A DNA stretch of 64,000 nt, from NCBI GenBank assembly GCA_965263335.1, contig CBDHHE010000001.1, positions 1,550,001-1,614,000 of the forward strand, written 5' to 3'. Both the position numbers and the translations under genes were made by a program. Shown here piece by piece: positions 1-9,149 of this stretch; positions within the stretch are counted from its first letter, which is position 1, and every line of letters starts with the position of its first letter. The notes below the pieces were generated by a model. It worked only from the letters and a program-made list of their open reading frames with translations. It did not search any database and was not told the DNA's origin. The DNA comes from Thermohalobaculum sp965263335. Lineage in GTDB: Bacteria > Pseudomonadota > Alphaproteobacteria > Rhodobacterales > Rhodobacteraceae.

Positions 1-1
1 T

Positions 2-802
2 CAGGCAGCGTGGCGCTATACGGGATCCGCAATGCTGCTGACCCTCGTGACCATCTGCACGCTCGGCCTCGCCTATCCCTATCAGCACTTCCGGCTGACG
101 AAGTTCAAGATCGACCGCACCTGGTTTGGCGATCTCCGCTTCAAGCAGGAGGGCAACTGGCGGCCGCTGCTGGGCTATTGGCTTTGGATCTACGCAATCG
201 TGCTGGCCGGAGTTGTCAGCGGTGTGTTCCTGGCTATGGACCCCGAGAACCCGATGGCCGCTGCCATTGCTGGTATCGTGATCTCGTTCGGCTACCTCGC
301 CGTTATCCTGTTGGCGCTTCGCTACAACGTTGCTGCGTTCCGGTATTTCTGGGAGCATCGCAAACTGAGCAGTGTGCGCTTCGTCAACGATATCGATACC
401 GGCGAGGTCATCGGGATCACGATCGTCGGCTCCATGGCGGCAGGCTTCTGTGCCTTCCTCGTGGCTCTTGTTGCCATCGTGATCGCCGGACTGGTTTACT
501 TGGGCGTGTTCGGGCTGGATGGGCTGGCAGCGCTTCAGACGCAAGCCGACGACCCCGCAGCGCTGGCGCAGGCAGCACCACTTCTACTGGCGATTGCCGG
601 CGCCTATCTCATCGCAATCGCGTCAGGATTTGCCTTCAGCCAGATTTTCCTGATCCGCCCGATCCTGCGACGCAAGGTCGAAGGGATGCTGATTATCGGA
701 GCCGAGGAGCTGACCACAAGCCGCCAGCGCGAGCACGACCACGCCACTGAAGCCGGCGGCTTTGCAGATGCGCTCGGCGTCGATGTCGGTGCAGGCTTCT
801 GA
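2..802 (+). CDS. DUF898 (YjgN-like) membrane protein, 5' end missing
   Basis: The reading frame is open to the left edge of the window, so the true start lies outside; the first ATG inside is at 32. The visible 266 residues contain several long hydrophobic segments (roughly residues 57-80, 87-110, 143-165 and 195-225) and the aromatic, charged cytoplasmic loops typical of DUF898/YjgN inner-membrane proteins, for example the stretch around YNVAAFRYFWEH. The family's function is unknown. The stop overlaps the start of the M48 protease by one base (TGATG), so the two are probably translationally coupled. This pairing of a DUF898 protein with an M48 protease recurs in Rhodobacterales and suggests a shared envelope quality-control role, which is inference. 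Confidence 0.8.
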   Translation, partial: QAAWRYTGSAMLLTLVTICTLGLAYPYQHFRLTKFKIDRTWFGDLRFKQEGNWRPLLGYWLWIYAIVLAGVVSGVFLAMDPENPMAAAIAGIVISFGYLAVILLALRYNVAAFRYFWEHRKLSSVRFVNDIDTGEVIGITIVGSMAAGFCAFLVALVAIVIAGLVYLGVFGLDGLAALQTQADDPAALAQAAPLLLAIAGAYLIAIASGFAFSQIFLIRPILRRKVEGMLIIGAEELTTSRQREHDHATEAGGFADALGVDVGAGF

Positions 803-1932
803 TGGGCGGCTCGGCCACAGCGAGATACTTCGACGGGCATTCAGCCCGACCAAGAGACGTGACGCTCGTGATCGGCGCGGACACCCTCGACATTGTGGAT
901 GCGGCAGATCTCCAGACAGTGCACTGGCCGCTCCGCACGCTGCGCGCCCTCAGTGCACGCTCCGATGAGACGGTCCAGCTGACCCCAGACACGGACTCCG
1001 ACGAGCGTCTGGTTCTTTCAGACGCCGCGCTGATCGCCGCGCTCAGGAAGGCTTGCCCCGGGCTCTACCAGCGTCCGGTTCGTCCACGACGCCTGCGGCG
1101 CGCCATCCTGTGGACCGGCGCTGCTGCCGGCTCGATCGCGTTGATCCTGTTGGTGCTGGTGCCGATGCTGGCCGATCAACTGTCAGAATTCGTGCCGCCG
1201 GAACGTGAACAGGCCCTCGGCGATGCGGTCGCGGGTCAGTTGTCCCTGTTGCTGGCCGATCAAGACGGCGACGGCCCCGAGATCTGCACGGAGCGTGCCG
1301 GACAGCGTGCCCTGGACAAGATGACCGCCCGGCTCTCCGGCAACCTGGATCTGCCCTATGAACTGCGCGTTTCGGTCATCGACCATGGCTGGGTGAATGC
1401 GCTTGCGTTGCCCGGCGGGCGCGTTCTCATCTTTCGCGGCCTCATCGACGCTGCCGAAACCCCCGAAGAGGTTGCCGGCGTTCTGGCGCACGAAATCGGC
1501 CATGTCGTGCACCGTGATCCGACCCGTGGTGTGCTGCGCGCCGCCGGAACCGCGGGCATTATCGGCCTGCTGCTCGGTGACTTTTTCGGTGCGAGTATCA
1601 TGGCCGCAGCCTCGGATCACGTCCTAAACGCTCGCCATCAACGTGAGGCCGAACGCCTGGCAGACGAGAAGGCCTATGCTCTGCTGACCGATGCCGGATT
1701 GCCAACACGCCCCTTCGCAGGATTTTTCCGGAGGTTGCGTGCCGAGCATGGGGATACGCGCGGTGTGATGAAATACGTGGCGAGCCATCCAGGGCTCGGT
1801 GGCCGGGCGGATCGTGCCGACGCTGCGGACAGGATCGGCGAACGCAGGTTTTCACCTGTTCTGGCAGATCATGAATGGCTGGAGCTGTCTCTGATCTGCG
1901 TCAAGAGCATACCGGTGCGCGAACCGGAGTAG
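802..1932 (+). CDS. M48 family zinc metalloprotease, membrane anchored
   Basis: This 376-residue protein has a soluble N-terminal region, one membrane segment at about residues 104-124 and a C-terminal peptidase domain. The zinc motif HEIGH is at residues 230-234, and the downstream REAERLADEKA segment supplies the third metal ligand. The hydrophobic, glycine-rich region just after HEIGH is usual for M48 proteins related to HtpX and Oma1. The ATG overlaps the stop of the DUF898 gene. It probably degrades or clips envelope proteins; no specific substrate can be read from the sequence. It ends five bases from the convergent metallo-hydrolase gene. Confidence 0.88.
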   Translation: MGGSATARYFDGHSARPRDVTLVIGADTLDIVDAADLQTVHWPLRTLRALSARSDETVQLTPDTDSDERLVLSDAALIAALRKACPGLYQRPVRPRRLRRAILWTGAAAGSIALILLVLVPMLADQLSEFVPPEREQALGDAVAGQLSLLLADQDGDGPEICTERAGQRALDKMTARLSGNLDLPYELRVSVIDHGWVNALALPGGRVLIFRGLIDAAETPEEVAGVLAHEIGHVVHRDPTRGVLRAAGTAGIIGLLLGDFFGASIMAAASDHVLNARHQREAERLADEKAYALLTDAGLPTRPFAGFFRRLRAEHGDTRGVMKYVASHPGLGGRADRADAADRIGERRFSPVLADHEWLELSLICVKSIPVREPE

Positions 1933-1936
1933 CCCA

Positions 1937-2875
1937 TCACTCCAGCGCAAAAACGGCATCGGCCGCAATCGGCCCGCGGCAAACGGCCTTGCCCTGATCC
2001 ACGAGCCCAATCAGGCTGGCGAGCACGTTGCGTTGCGCAGCCGGGATCAAGGCAGGATCAACATCGGTGTAGATCGCACGCGTGAGCGCCGCCGTGTCGT
2101 TCGGGCCCTCCGCCAGCGCATCCAGAATCTGTCGGAAACGCGTTTCGCGATGCGCCGTCTGGTGGCGCAGCATGGCGTGAGGCTCGAGGATCGGGTGGCC
2201 ATGGCCCGGCAGGTAGAGGCGGTCGCTGCGCCGTTCAGACAACCGCGCGAGCGTGTGCATGAACGCCGCCATATCTCCCTCGGGGGGCGAGACCAGGGTG
2301 GTGGCCCACCCCATCACCGTGTCACCCGTGAAGAGAACCCCATCTGAATCGGGGGTGCTCAACGCAAGTGAAATGTGGTTCGAGAGATGTCCGGGAGTGT
2401 GGATCGCGGTCAGCGACCAGTCAGTGCCCTCAAGCGTCTCGCCCTCAGTCAGCGCGCGGTCAGGATCGAACGACCTGTCTCCTCCTTCGCCGCCGCCGAT
2501 CTTTGCCCCGCTCGTGGCCAGCGCTTGCATGGTTGGGGACAGCCCGGCACCGTGGGATCCGAACGCATGAACCTCGGCACCGGTTTCAGCCGCGATCACC
2601 GAGGCCCCCGGAGAGTGATCCACATGGGTGTGCGTGACCACGATGTGCGTGATGCGCTCACCAGCTCCCAGTGCATCCACAAGCGCACGCAGGTGCGCCG
2701 GCTCGGCAGGGCCGGGATCGATGAGGGCCACGTCCCCCGTCCCGACGAGATAGCTCTGCGTTCCGGTGAATGTCATTGGCGAGGGGTTCTCGCAGGTGAT
2801 CCGGCGCACCCGCGGGGCGACAGGCACTGGCGTGCCGTAGACCACCGTGGGGTCGCGGTTGAATGGATCGGACAT
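1937..2875 (-). CDS. MBL-fold metallo-hydrolase (LACTB2/glyoxalase II-like)
   Basis: The 312-residue protein has the metallo-beta-lactamase signature HTHVDH at residues 82-87, a second ligand region HTPGHLSNH near residue 160, and an LPGHGHPI motif further on. It also has the C-terminal winged-helix-like tail found in LACTB2-type hydrolases. Members hydrolyse thioesters, phosphoesters or RNA using two metal ions, and the substrate here is unknown. The start is 57 bp from the divergent histidine kinase, so the two may share a promoter region. Confidence 0.88.
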   Translation of the reverse strand: MSDPFNRDPTVVYGTPVPVAPRVRRITCENPSPMTFTGTQSYLVGTGDVALIDPGPAEPAHLRALVDALGAGERITHIVVTHTHVDHSPGASVIAAETGAEVHAFGSHGAGLSPTMQALATSGAKIGGGEGGDRSFDPDRALTEGETLEGTDWSLTAIHTPGHLSNHISLALSTPDSDGVLFTGDTVMGWATTLVSPPEGDMAAFMHTLARLSERRSDRLYLPGHGHPILEPHAMLRHQTAHRETRFRQILDALAEGPNDTAALTRAIYTDVDPALIPAAQRNVLASLIGLVDQGKAVCRGPIAADAVFALE

Positions 2876-2932
2876 TGCGCCTCGCTTGTGTCGTCTTGCC
2901 TTGATCGGTCGTGGCTCTTAAGCCTCGGAACC

Positions 2933-4273
2933 ATGCAGATCGCTCTCCACAGCATCAAGCGATACCTGCCCAAAAGTCTTTTTGGGCGGGCGCTCCTGAT
3001 CCTCGTGCTGCCCATGGTGCTGCTGCAGGTCGTGGTCGCGCTTGTGTTTATCCAGCGCCACTACGACGGAGTGACCGCCCAGATGGCCGCCTCGATCGCG
3101 CGCGAGCTGAACTACGCCATCGAGCAGGTGGAAGCAGCAGAGACAGGCGAGGAGGCGCAGGCAGCGCTTGACCGGCTCGGTCCACCGCTTGGTCTCGAAA
3201 TGGCATTCGACGAGGGTGAGCGGATCGAGTTCGCCGCCTTGCGCGCGTTCTACGATGTGACCGGCGGCACCATCTCCGAAACGCTCAAGGTCGAGCTGAA
3301 CCGGCCGCTGGCGCTCGACTTGCTGTCCTACGAGAAACATGTGGACGCGCGCATCATCACTGCAAAGGGCGTGCTGCGTGTCCTGATCCCGCGGCGCCAG
3401 ATGAACGCTTCAAATCCCCATCTTCTGCTGGTTTGGATGGTGTCGACGGCGGTGATCCTGATGGGTGTGGCAACGCTTTTCCTGCGCAATCAGGTGCGCC
3501 CGATTGGCGAGCTTGCGCGCGCCGCGGCGGCATTCGGACGCGGACGCTCCGAACAGTTCAGACCGGCCGGTGCCGAGGAGGTGCGGCGCGCCGGTCATGC
3601 TTTTCTCGACATGCGCAGCCGCATCGAACGCCATGTGGAGCAACGCACCCGCATGCTGTCGGGTGTGAGCCATGATCTGCGCACGCCACTGACGCGGATG
3701 AAGCTCGCGCTCGCCGTCGCCGACAAGACACCCGAGACGGATGGCATCGGTCAAGACGTGGCCGAGATGGAGCAAATGCTGGCAGCCTTCCTTGCCTTTG
3801 CCCGTGGCGAAGGCGGCGAGGTCTCGTCTCCCGCCTTACCGGTTGATCTCGCCGAGGAAGTCGCAGCGGATGCGCGGCGCAAGGACATCGAGATCTCGGT
3901 GTTTGCCCAAAACGATACACCCGAGACGCCGTCGGTCGACATGCGCCGACAGGCAATGAAGCGTGCCCTCACAAACCTGGTGGAGAATGCCGCCGTGCAT
4001 GGTTCGTCTATTGCGCTGTCTGTTCGGTTGTCACGACGCTCGGTCGAGTTCGTGGTCGAGGACGATGGACCGGGCATTCCGGTTGAAAGGCGGGACGAGG
4101 CCGTGCGACCATTCACGCGTCTCGACGAGGCGCGGAATCAGGACGCAGGTTCGGGCACGGGACTTGGCCTTTCAATTGCGCTCGATATTGCCCGCAGCCA
4201 TGGCGGTGCTCTCACGCTCGAGGACAGTCAGCGGCTCGGTGGGCTCAAGGCGAGCATTTTGATCCCACGCTGA
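2933..4273 (+). CDS. EnvZ-like sensor histidine kinase
   Basis: A 446-residue kinase. The order is a membrane segment (about 19-40), a periplasmic sensor region, a second membrane segment (about 163-184), a HAMP linker, a HisKA domain with phospho-acceptor H247 in SHDLRTPLTRMK, and an HATPase domain with an N box (NLVENAAVHG), a G1 box (VEDDGPGIP) and a G2 box (GSGTGLGLS). The frame stays open far upstream, but that part runs antisense through the metallo-hydrolase, so the ATG at 2933 is preferred. No response regulator is adjacent, so its partner is encoded elsewhere. It converges on the NUDIX gene with 12 bp between. Confidence 0.9.
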   Translation: MQIALHSIKRYLPKSLFGRALLILVLPMVLLQVVVALVFIQRHYDGVTAQMAASIARELNYAIEQVEAAETGEEAQAALDRLGPPLGLEMAFDEGERIEFAALRAFYDVTGGTISETLKVELNRPLALDLLSYEKHVDARIITAKGVLRVLIPRRQMNASNPHLLLVWMVSTAVILMGVATLFLRNQVRPIGELARAAAAFGRGRSEQFRPAGAEEVRRAGHAFLDMRSRIERHVEQRTRMLSGVSHDLRTPLTRMKLALAVADKTPETDGIGQDVAEMEQMLAAFLAFARGEGGEVSSPALPVDLAEEVAADARRKDIEISVFAQNDTPETPSVDMRRQAMKRALTNLVENAAVHGSSIALSVRLSRRSVEFVVEDDGPGIPVERRDEAVRPFTRLDEARNQDAGSGTGLGLSIALDIARSHGGALTLEDSQRLGGLKASILIPR

Positions 4274-4285
4274 ACCTGCAGGCTC

Positions 4286-4759
4286 TCAACACCCGTTCTC
4301 CATCTTGCTGGCGAACTGCGCCATCAGGGCGGTCATGTCGGGCTCGGACAGCAACTTGCCCGCCTCGCTCAACGTGACCATGCGCCGGCGTCGATCGGCC
4401 TGCTCGGGCCAAACCGAGTGGACTCGTGAAACCCGCAACGGGTAGAGCGCGACCTCGACCGTCCAGATCAGGGGTGGTCTGATCTTCGGTGTATGGTACA
4501 GCCCGATCATCGGGGGCAGGATGTCGCCCGAAAGTCCGGCCTCCTCCCATGCCTCTTCGGCAGCGATCTCGACTTCGCTCCGGCCATCGTCGATCGAACC
4601 TTTCGGCAAGATCCAGCGCCCGGTGCGCCGCGATGTGACGATCACAAAACGCGTGGGCGACGTCTCCGGCAGCCACGCCAACGCCCCCGCTTGACGCACC
4701 ACACCGGCAACGTAGCGCAGCGGTATGTCCGGGAGCGATTGAGCACCACCGTCATGCAT
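4286..4759 (-). CDS. NUDIX hydrolase, DIPP-like
   Basis: This 157-residue protein has a NUDIX box at residues 54-76 in which the core EExxEExGL is kept, but the first conserved Glu is Arg60 and the usual Arg of the REUxEE core is Glu68. The preceding WILPKG segment is typical of diphosphoinositol-polyphosphate or diadenosine-polyphosphate hydrolases. It probably hydrolyses a nucleoside or inositol pyrophosphate with Mg2+. Its start overlaps the end of the upstream ChaC-like gene by 8 nt, so the two are co-expressed. Confidence 0.85.
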   Translation of the reverse strand: MHDGGAQSLPDIPLRYVAGVVRQAGALAWLPETSPTRFVIVTSRRTGRWILPKGSIDDGRSEVEIAAEEAWEEAGLSGDILPPMIGLYHTPKIRPPLIWTVEVALYPLRVSRVHSVWPEQADRRRRMVTLSEAGKLLSEPDMTALMAQFASKMENGC

Positions 4760-5321
4760 CTTGCTGAGCGCTCCGGACCGAAGCGACCTTGCCGGCTAGC
4801 AATGAGAGCTCAGGGTCTTCGACACCCAGCTCCGCAAGCTTTGCAAGGGTGTTCGAGAGATACTCGTGGTTGGGACCCATCAGACCGCGGGCCTGCGCGA
4901 TCATTTCAGCCTGCTGTTCCTGCGTCATCCCGCCGGCGTACTGGCGGTGGCTGCGGTCCAGAACGTAGCAGAGCGCGTGTACGTTCTCGCCCTGCCCGTC
5001 ACCCTCGCAAAGCAACGTCACCGGATAACGTGTTTCGAAGTAGGCATAGGACACCAGCTCACGCTCGGTGACATAGTCCCGAACCTGCATTTCATGGGTC
5101 GGGCAAATGCGAAAGGCCACGCCGGTGCAGCTTGATTGCGGCGCCCAGTCGAGACCGAGCACCAAACCCGGCCGCGATGACGTTCCTCTGTAGTGCTCCG
5201 AGTACATGCCGAAACAGCGCTTGAACCCATCGAGGCGGGCAGTCCGGCGTTCGGCAAACTCGAACCCCGGCTTCCACATCAGCGAGCCATAGCCAAATAT
5301 CCAGAGCGCGTCGTTTCGCAT
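4752..5321 (-). CDS. gamma-glutamylcyclotransferase (ChaC-like)
   Basis: The 189-residue protein begins with the family hallmark GYGSLMW (residues 10-16), which forms the gamma-glutamyl binding loop, and carries YVTERE at 83-88 with the catalytic Glu. ChaC enzymes cleave glutathione to 5-oxoproline and Cys-Gly in the cytoplasm. The frame extends upstream to 5822 but that part overlaps the divergent DUF2125 gene and lacks homology; the ATG at 5321 puts the glycine-rich loop at its normal distance from the N-terminus. It is followed by the overlapping NUDIX gene. Confidence 0.88.
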   Translation of the reverse strand: MRNDALWIFGYGSLMWKPGFEFAERRTARLDGFKRCFGMYSEHYRGTSSRPGLVLGLDWAPQSSCTGVAFRICPTHEMQVRDYVTERELVSYAYFETRYPVTLLCEGDGQGENVHALCYVLDRSHRQYAGGMTQEQQAEMIAQARGLMGPNHEYLSNTLAKLAELGVEDPELSLLAGKVASVRSAQQDA

Positions 5322-5397
5322 CAGTCTTCCTTGCCGCGCCGAATGACTATATTGCCGTCCTTCCGGGCGCAAGGCAGCCTGGAGGCGGGAGGCGCGA

Positions 5398-6426
5398 ATG
5401 GGGCGTTTGGTGAGATGGGTGCTGACGCTGCTCGTGGTTGTCGCGGGTGGGTGGACGGTCTGGTGGTTCTCGGCCGCTGCCGGACAGCAGGCGGCGCTCG
5501 AGGGTTGGCTCGAAGACCGCAGCGACGCGGGGTGGTTGGCCGAGGCCAAAAGTATTGAAGTCAACGGTTTCCCCGAGGCGTTTCGCATGCGGGTTGATGA
5601 GATCGCGCTTGCCGATCCGCGCACGGGCTGGTCATGGGAAGCGCCCGAGCTCAGGGCAGAGAGCCCGACCTTCACACCCACCAGGGTCGCTGTCACCTGG
5701 CCCGAGGCACAGTCCATCGCTGTGCCCGGCGAACGGGCGGAGCTGGTGACGACGCGGTTTGATACACTCATCGATTTTCGCCCTGGCCCCTCGATGGAGC
5801 TGCGCGAAACAAATGCAAACATCGCCGGGCTGGAAATCGCCGGTCAGACCGGTTGGACCGCGGGTGCGCAGACCCTCGACCTGCGTCTCATAGAGCGGCC
5901 TTCGGACCTCGCGCCACCCAACAGCTACGATCTGAAACTTGACGCGAAGAGCCTGCGCCTTCCCGAGGCACTCGTGCGCGCCATCGACCCCACTGGTCTT
6001 TTATCGCCCGCCATCGACAGCGTTGTGCTGAGCGGACATGCAGCACTGGCAGATCCTCTCGACCGGCATGCTCTCGAGGACGGAAAGCTCGCATTGCGTG
6101 CCGCCACGATCCGCGATGCCGGGTTTGCCTGGGGAGAAATGGAACTCTCCGTCACCGGCAGCGTGATCGTGGACGATCAGGGGTTCCCGGAAGGCGAGCT
6201 TTCGGTAACAGCGCGGGACTGGCGCCAGATGGTTGATCTGGCGCACAAGTCCGGCATCATAGGCAAGGACTTGGCTGATGGCATAGAGACAGCGCTTGGC
6301 TTTGTCAGCGCACTGTCAGGCGGCGGCGACGATCTCGAAACACCATTGACCCTCGCAGGTGGCAAGGTGCGCATCGGTCCGGTGCCGATCGCCGATGCCC
6401 CACGCGTCGCGCCGCCACGGAGCTAG
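5398..6426 (+). CDS. DUF2125 domain protein
   Basis: The 342-residue protein has an N-terminal hydrophobic segment (about 6-25) acting as a signal anchor, followed by a long beta-rich periplasmic domain. Stretches such as NGFPEAFRM and WSWEAPELRA match the alphaproteobacterial DUF2125 family. The function is not known; the architecture suggests a periplasmic or outer-membrane-associated scaffold. It is transcribed divergently from the ChaC/NUDIX pair (76 bp apart) and ends 4 bp before the convergent M16 gene. Confidence 0.82.
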   Translation: MGRLVRWVLTLLVVVAGGWTVWWFSAAAGQQAALEGWLEDRSDAGWLAEAKSIEVNGFPEAFRMRVDEIALADPRTGWSWEAPELRAESPTFTPTRVAVTWPEAQSIAVPGERAELVTTRFDTLIDFRPGPSMELRETNANIAGLEIAGQTGWTAGAQTLDLRLIERPSDLAPPNSYDLKLDAKSLRLPEALVRAIDPTGLLSPAIDSVVLSGHAALADPLDRHALEDGKLALRAATIRDAGFAWGEMELSVTGSVIVDDQGFPEGELSVTARDWRQMVDLAHKSGIIGKDLADGIETALGFVSALSGGGDDLETPLTLAGGKVRIGPVPIADAPRVAPPRS

Positions 6427-6430
6427 GAGA

Positions 6431-7744
6431 TCAAAGCCCGACGGGCCTTCCCACAACCACGATCGACAGCGCTTCCGCATCCAGCAGACGCTTCGCAACG
6501 CGCTTGGTGTCCTCGAGCGTCACGGCCTCGATCAGCCCGTTGCGGCGGTTGATGTAGTCGATCCCAAGGTCCTCCATCTGCGCAAAAACCAGATAGTTTG
6601 CGATTTTCGCGTTGGAGTCGAACTGCAGCGGGAACGAGCCCGTGAGATAGGTCTTCGCCTTCTCGAGGTCTTCTGCGGTCAGACCACCCTCGGCCATCTT
6701 CGTCCACTCGGTGCGGATCACGTCGATGCTCTCTGCGATCCGCTCGTTCGCTGTCTGCACGCCGCCGAGGTGGAGTTCCGCCGCGTCCATCACGCTCAGA
6801 TACGAGTAGACCGAATAGGCAAGACCCCGCTTCTCGCGCACCTCTTCGGTCAGCCGTGATGCGAACCCGCCCCCGCCGAGGACATAATTCATCACATAGG
6901 CTGCAAAGAAGTCCGGATCGGTTCTGCGCAACCCCTTGTGCCCGAAGATCGCGACCGACTGCGGCACATCTTTCTCGACGATGTGTACCCCGGGCTCGGG
7001 AACAGTCTGCGTCGCCAGGATTTCCGACTTCTCTCCGTCGGGGAGACCGGCGAACAGCTTGTCGACCAGTGCGCCTGCGGTCTCTGCATCCAAGGCACCC
7101 ACGATTGCGACATGCGCGTTTTGCCTGGTGAGCAAGCGCTGATGCGCCGCGTGCAGATCCTCGGTGGTGATTGCCTCGATCGTCTCAGAGGTGCCATCTC
7201 CGGGGCGCCCGTATGGATGATCCGGGAATGCGCGGGCAAACCAGGTTTTTCCGGCAACGGCGTTCGGATCAGTCTCGTCCTGCGCGAGTTTCGAGAGAAT
7301 TTGCGCCCGCACGCGGGCAACCGGCTCTTCGTCGAACCGAGGAGACGTCATCGCGAGTGCCAAGAGATCTGACGCTTCGTCGAGTGTCTCGACCAGGAAG
7401 CTTGCGCCGATCTCGAAGGCATCCCGTCCGGCACTGAACCCCATCCGAGCCGAGACCTCGTCTGCCCGGTTCGAAAACGCCACCGCGTCCAGATCGCCCG
7501 CCCCCTCATTCATCAGTGCGGCAGTGAAACGCGCCACGCCGAGACGGTCTTCCGGGTCCGTACGAACGCCCCCTGAAAACCCGAGTTCGATCGAGACGAT
7601 CGGGATCGATGGTTCTTCCACCAGCCAGAAGTTCTGCCCACCGGGGCTTGTGACCTCCTGGATTTCAACTTCGGCCACGGCCGGGGAAACGGCACAGACG
7701 AGTCCAGCCACCAGCGCTGCTCTGAATGCACTCATCATGGTCAT
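6431..7744 (-). CDS. M16 peptidase family protein, non-catalytic partner
   Basis: A 437-residue secreted protein with a signal peptide ending near AVA at residue 24, and both M16 half-domains. At the place of the zinc motif HxxEH the sequence reads FTAALMNEGAGDLD, so the metal ligands are absent. The substrate-binding R-Y pair region (RGLAYSVYSYL) is kept. In paired M16 systems one subunit is catalytic and the other inactive, and the adjacent gene encodes the active one. The start overlaps the upstream gene's stop by four bases (ATGA), which supports equimolar production. Confidence 0.9.
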   Translation of the reverse strand: MTMMSAFRAALVAGLVCAVSPAVAEVEIQEVTSPGGQNFWLVEEPSIPIVSIELGFSGGVRTDPEDRLGVARFTAALMNEGAGDLDAVAFSNRADEVSARMGFSAGRDAFEIGASFLVETLDEASDLLALAMTSPRFDEEPVARVRAQILSKLAQDETDPNAVAGKTWFARAFPDHPYGRPGDGTSETIEAITTEDLHAAHQRLLTRQNAHVAIVGALDAETAGALVDKLFAGLPDGEKSEILATQTVPEPGVHIVEKDVPQSVAIFGHKGLRRTDPDFFAAYVMNYVLGGGGFASRLTEEVREKRGLAYSVYSYLSVMDAAELHLGGVQTANERIAESIDVIRTEWTKMAEGGLTAEDLEKAKTYLTGSFPLQFDSNAKIANYLVFAQMEDLGIDYINRRNGLIEAVTLEDTKRVAKRLLDAEALSIVVVGRPVGL

Positions 7745-9072
7745 CAGCCCTGATCTCCTGCGCGGCGGAGCGTGCCCGTCACAGAGCGCTCCATCTTCAG
7801 GTGTTCGGCGGCAACGCGGCGAACATCGTCCACCGTCACGGCCTCGACCACCTCCGGCCAGCCCTGAACGTCCTCAACCGTGAAACCCATCGACAAAGCT
7901 GCACCGTAGAGCCGGGCCTGAGATGACTGGCTGTCCTGCGCGAAGATGCGGCTCGCGCGCTGCACGCGCTTGACCCGCTCGAGCTCCTCTTCCGTGGGCC
8001 CGTTTTCTGCAATCTCGGCGAGCACGGCATCGATCGAAGCCTCGACGTCTTCCAGACTCTTGCCAGGTGCTGGCACACCGTAGATCGTGAAGCTCGTCGC
8101 ATCCCGCGAGCGCGGCGAGTACCAAGCACCCGAATTGATCGCGATCTTCTCTTCAAGCTGCAGACGGGTCGCGAAACGCGATGCGATGCCATCCCCCAGA
8201 ACCGAGGCAAGGATGTTCAGCGCGGCAGACTCGCGCGGCTTCTGCGGATCGTATGACGGCGCGAGGTAAGACCGCATAACGTAGTCCTGTCCCACCCGCG
8301 GGTCGGTCATGTCGATGCGGCGGGGCGCAAGCTGAGGAGGTTCCTGAGGGCGCGGATCGGGCGGGCGTGACGAGGGTTCCAGCGGGCCATAGTGGATATC
8401 GGCCAGGCGGCGGACCTCCTCGGGGGTCACGTCTCCGGCAACCACGAGGATGGCATTGTCGGGCGCGTAAAAGCGCTCATAGAAGGCGAGCGCATCGTCC
8501 ATCCCGAGCATTTCCATCTCACGCCGCCATCCGATGATCGGCACGCCGTACGGATGGTTCATGTAGAGCGCGGACCGCATCTGCTCCGAGAACAGCGCGT
8601 CGGGGCTGTTATCAGTCCGCGAGTTGCGCTCTTCCAGGATGACATCACGTTCGGCCGTGATGTGGTCCTCGGTGATCACGAGGTCGACCATGCGGTCGGC
8701 CTCCATCTTCATCACGAGTTCCAGCCGGTCCGAGGCGATTCGCTGAAAGTATCCGGTGTAGTCATAGGAGGTGAACGCGTTGTCCTGCCCACCATTGGCG
8801 GCCACGATCTTCGAGAACGCGCCGTCCGGGATTTCATCCGTGCCCTTGAAGAGCAGGTGCTCGAGAAAATGCGCGATGCCCGAACGGCCCCAAGGCTCGT
8901 CGGCCGAGCCGACACGGTACCAGACCATGTGCGTGACCACGGGCGCCCTGTTGTCCTCGATCACGACCACATCCATTCCGTTGTCGAGCGTGAAGGTGGT
9001 TACGGGCGGTTCGGCGTGCGCGGGCATGGCAAATGCCAGCAATACGCCAATCAATGCGAGGCGGAACGACAT
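7744..9072 (-). CDS. M16 family zinc peptidase, catalytic subunit
   Basis: The 442-residue periplasmic peptidase has a signal peptide (residues 1-20, ending AHA) and the inverted zinc motif HFLEH at 68-72, with a distal Glu in the ERDVILEERN region. The chosen ATG at 9072 has a strong AGGAGG ribosome site; the upstream in-frame extension to 9144 would bury the signal peptide. With its inactive partner it should form a heterodimeric chamber that degrades peptides in the periplasm. Confidence 0.92.
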   Translation of the reverse strand: MSFRLALIGVLLAFAMPAHAEPPVTTFTLDNGMDVVVIEDNRAPVVTHMVWYRVGSADEPWGRSGIAHFLEHLLFKGTDEIPDGAFSKIVAANGGQDNAFTSYDYTGYFQRIASDRLELVMKMEADRMVDLVITEDHITAERDVILEERNSRTDNSPDALFSEQMRSALYMNHPYGVPIIGWRREMEMLGMDDALAFYERFYAPDNAILVVAGDVTPEEVRRLADIHYGPLEPSSRPPDPRPQEPPQLAPRRIDMTDPRVGQDYVMRSYLAPSYDPQKPRESAALNILASVLGDGIASRFATRLQLEEKIAINSGAWYSPRSRDATSFTIYGVPAPGKSLEDVEASIDAVLAEIAENGPTEEELERVKRVQRASRIFAQDSQSSQARLYGAALSMGFTVEDVQGWPEVVEAVTVDDVRRVAAEHLKMERSVTGTLRRAGDQG

Positions 9073-9149
9073 CGGTCCTCCTGAACTGGTCGCTGTCAAG
9101 AAAGGCTGGATATAGGCGCATTCGCCAGCGCGGCCAGCCCACAATTTTG

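Noticed and set aside
2375..2932. Long upstream extension of the histidine kinase frame
   Set aside because: It runs antisense through the metallo-hydrolase; the ATG at 2933 gives a normal N-terminus with the first membrane helix in place.
5322..5822. N-terminal extension of the ChaC-like protein
   Set aside because: It overlaps the DUF2125 gene on the other strand and has no family similarity; GYGSLMW should lie near the N-terminus.
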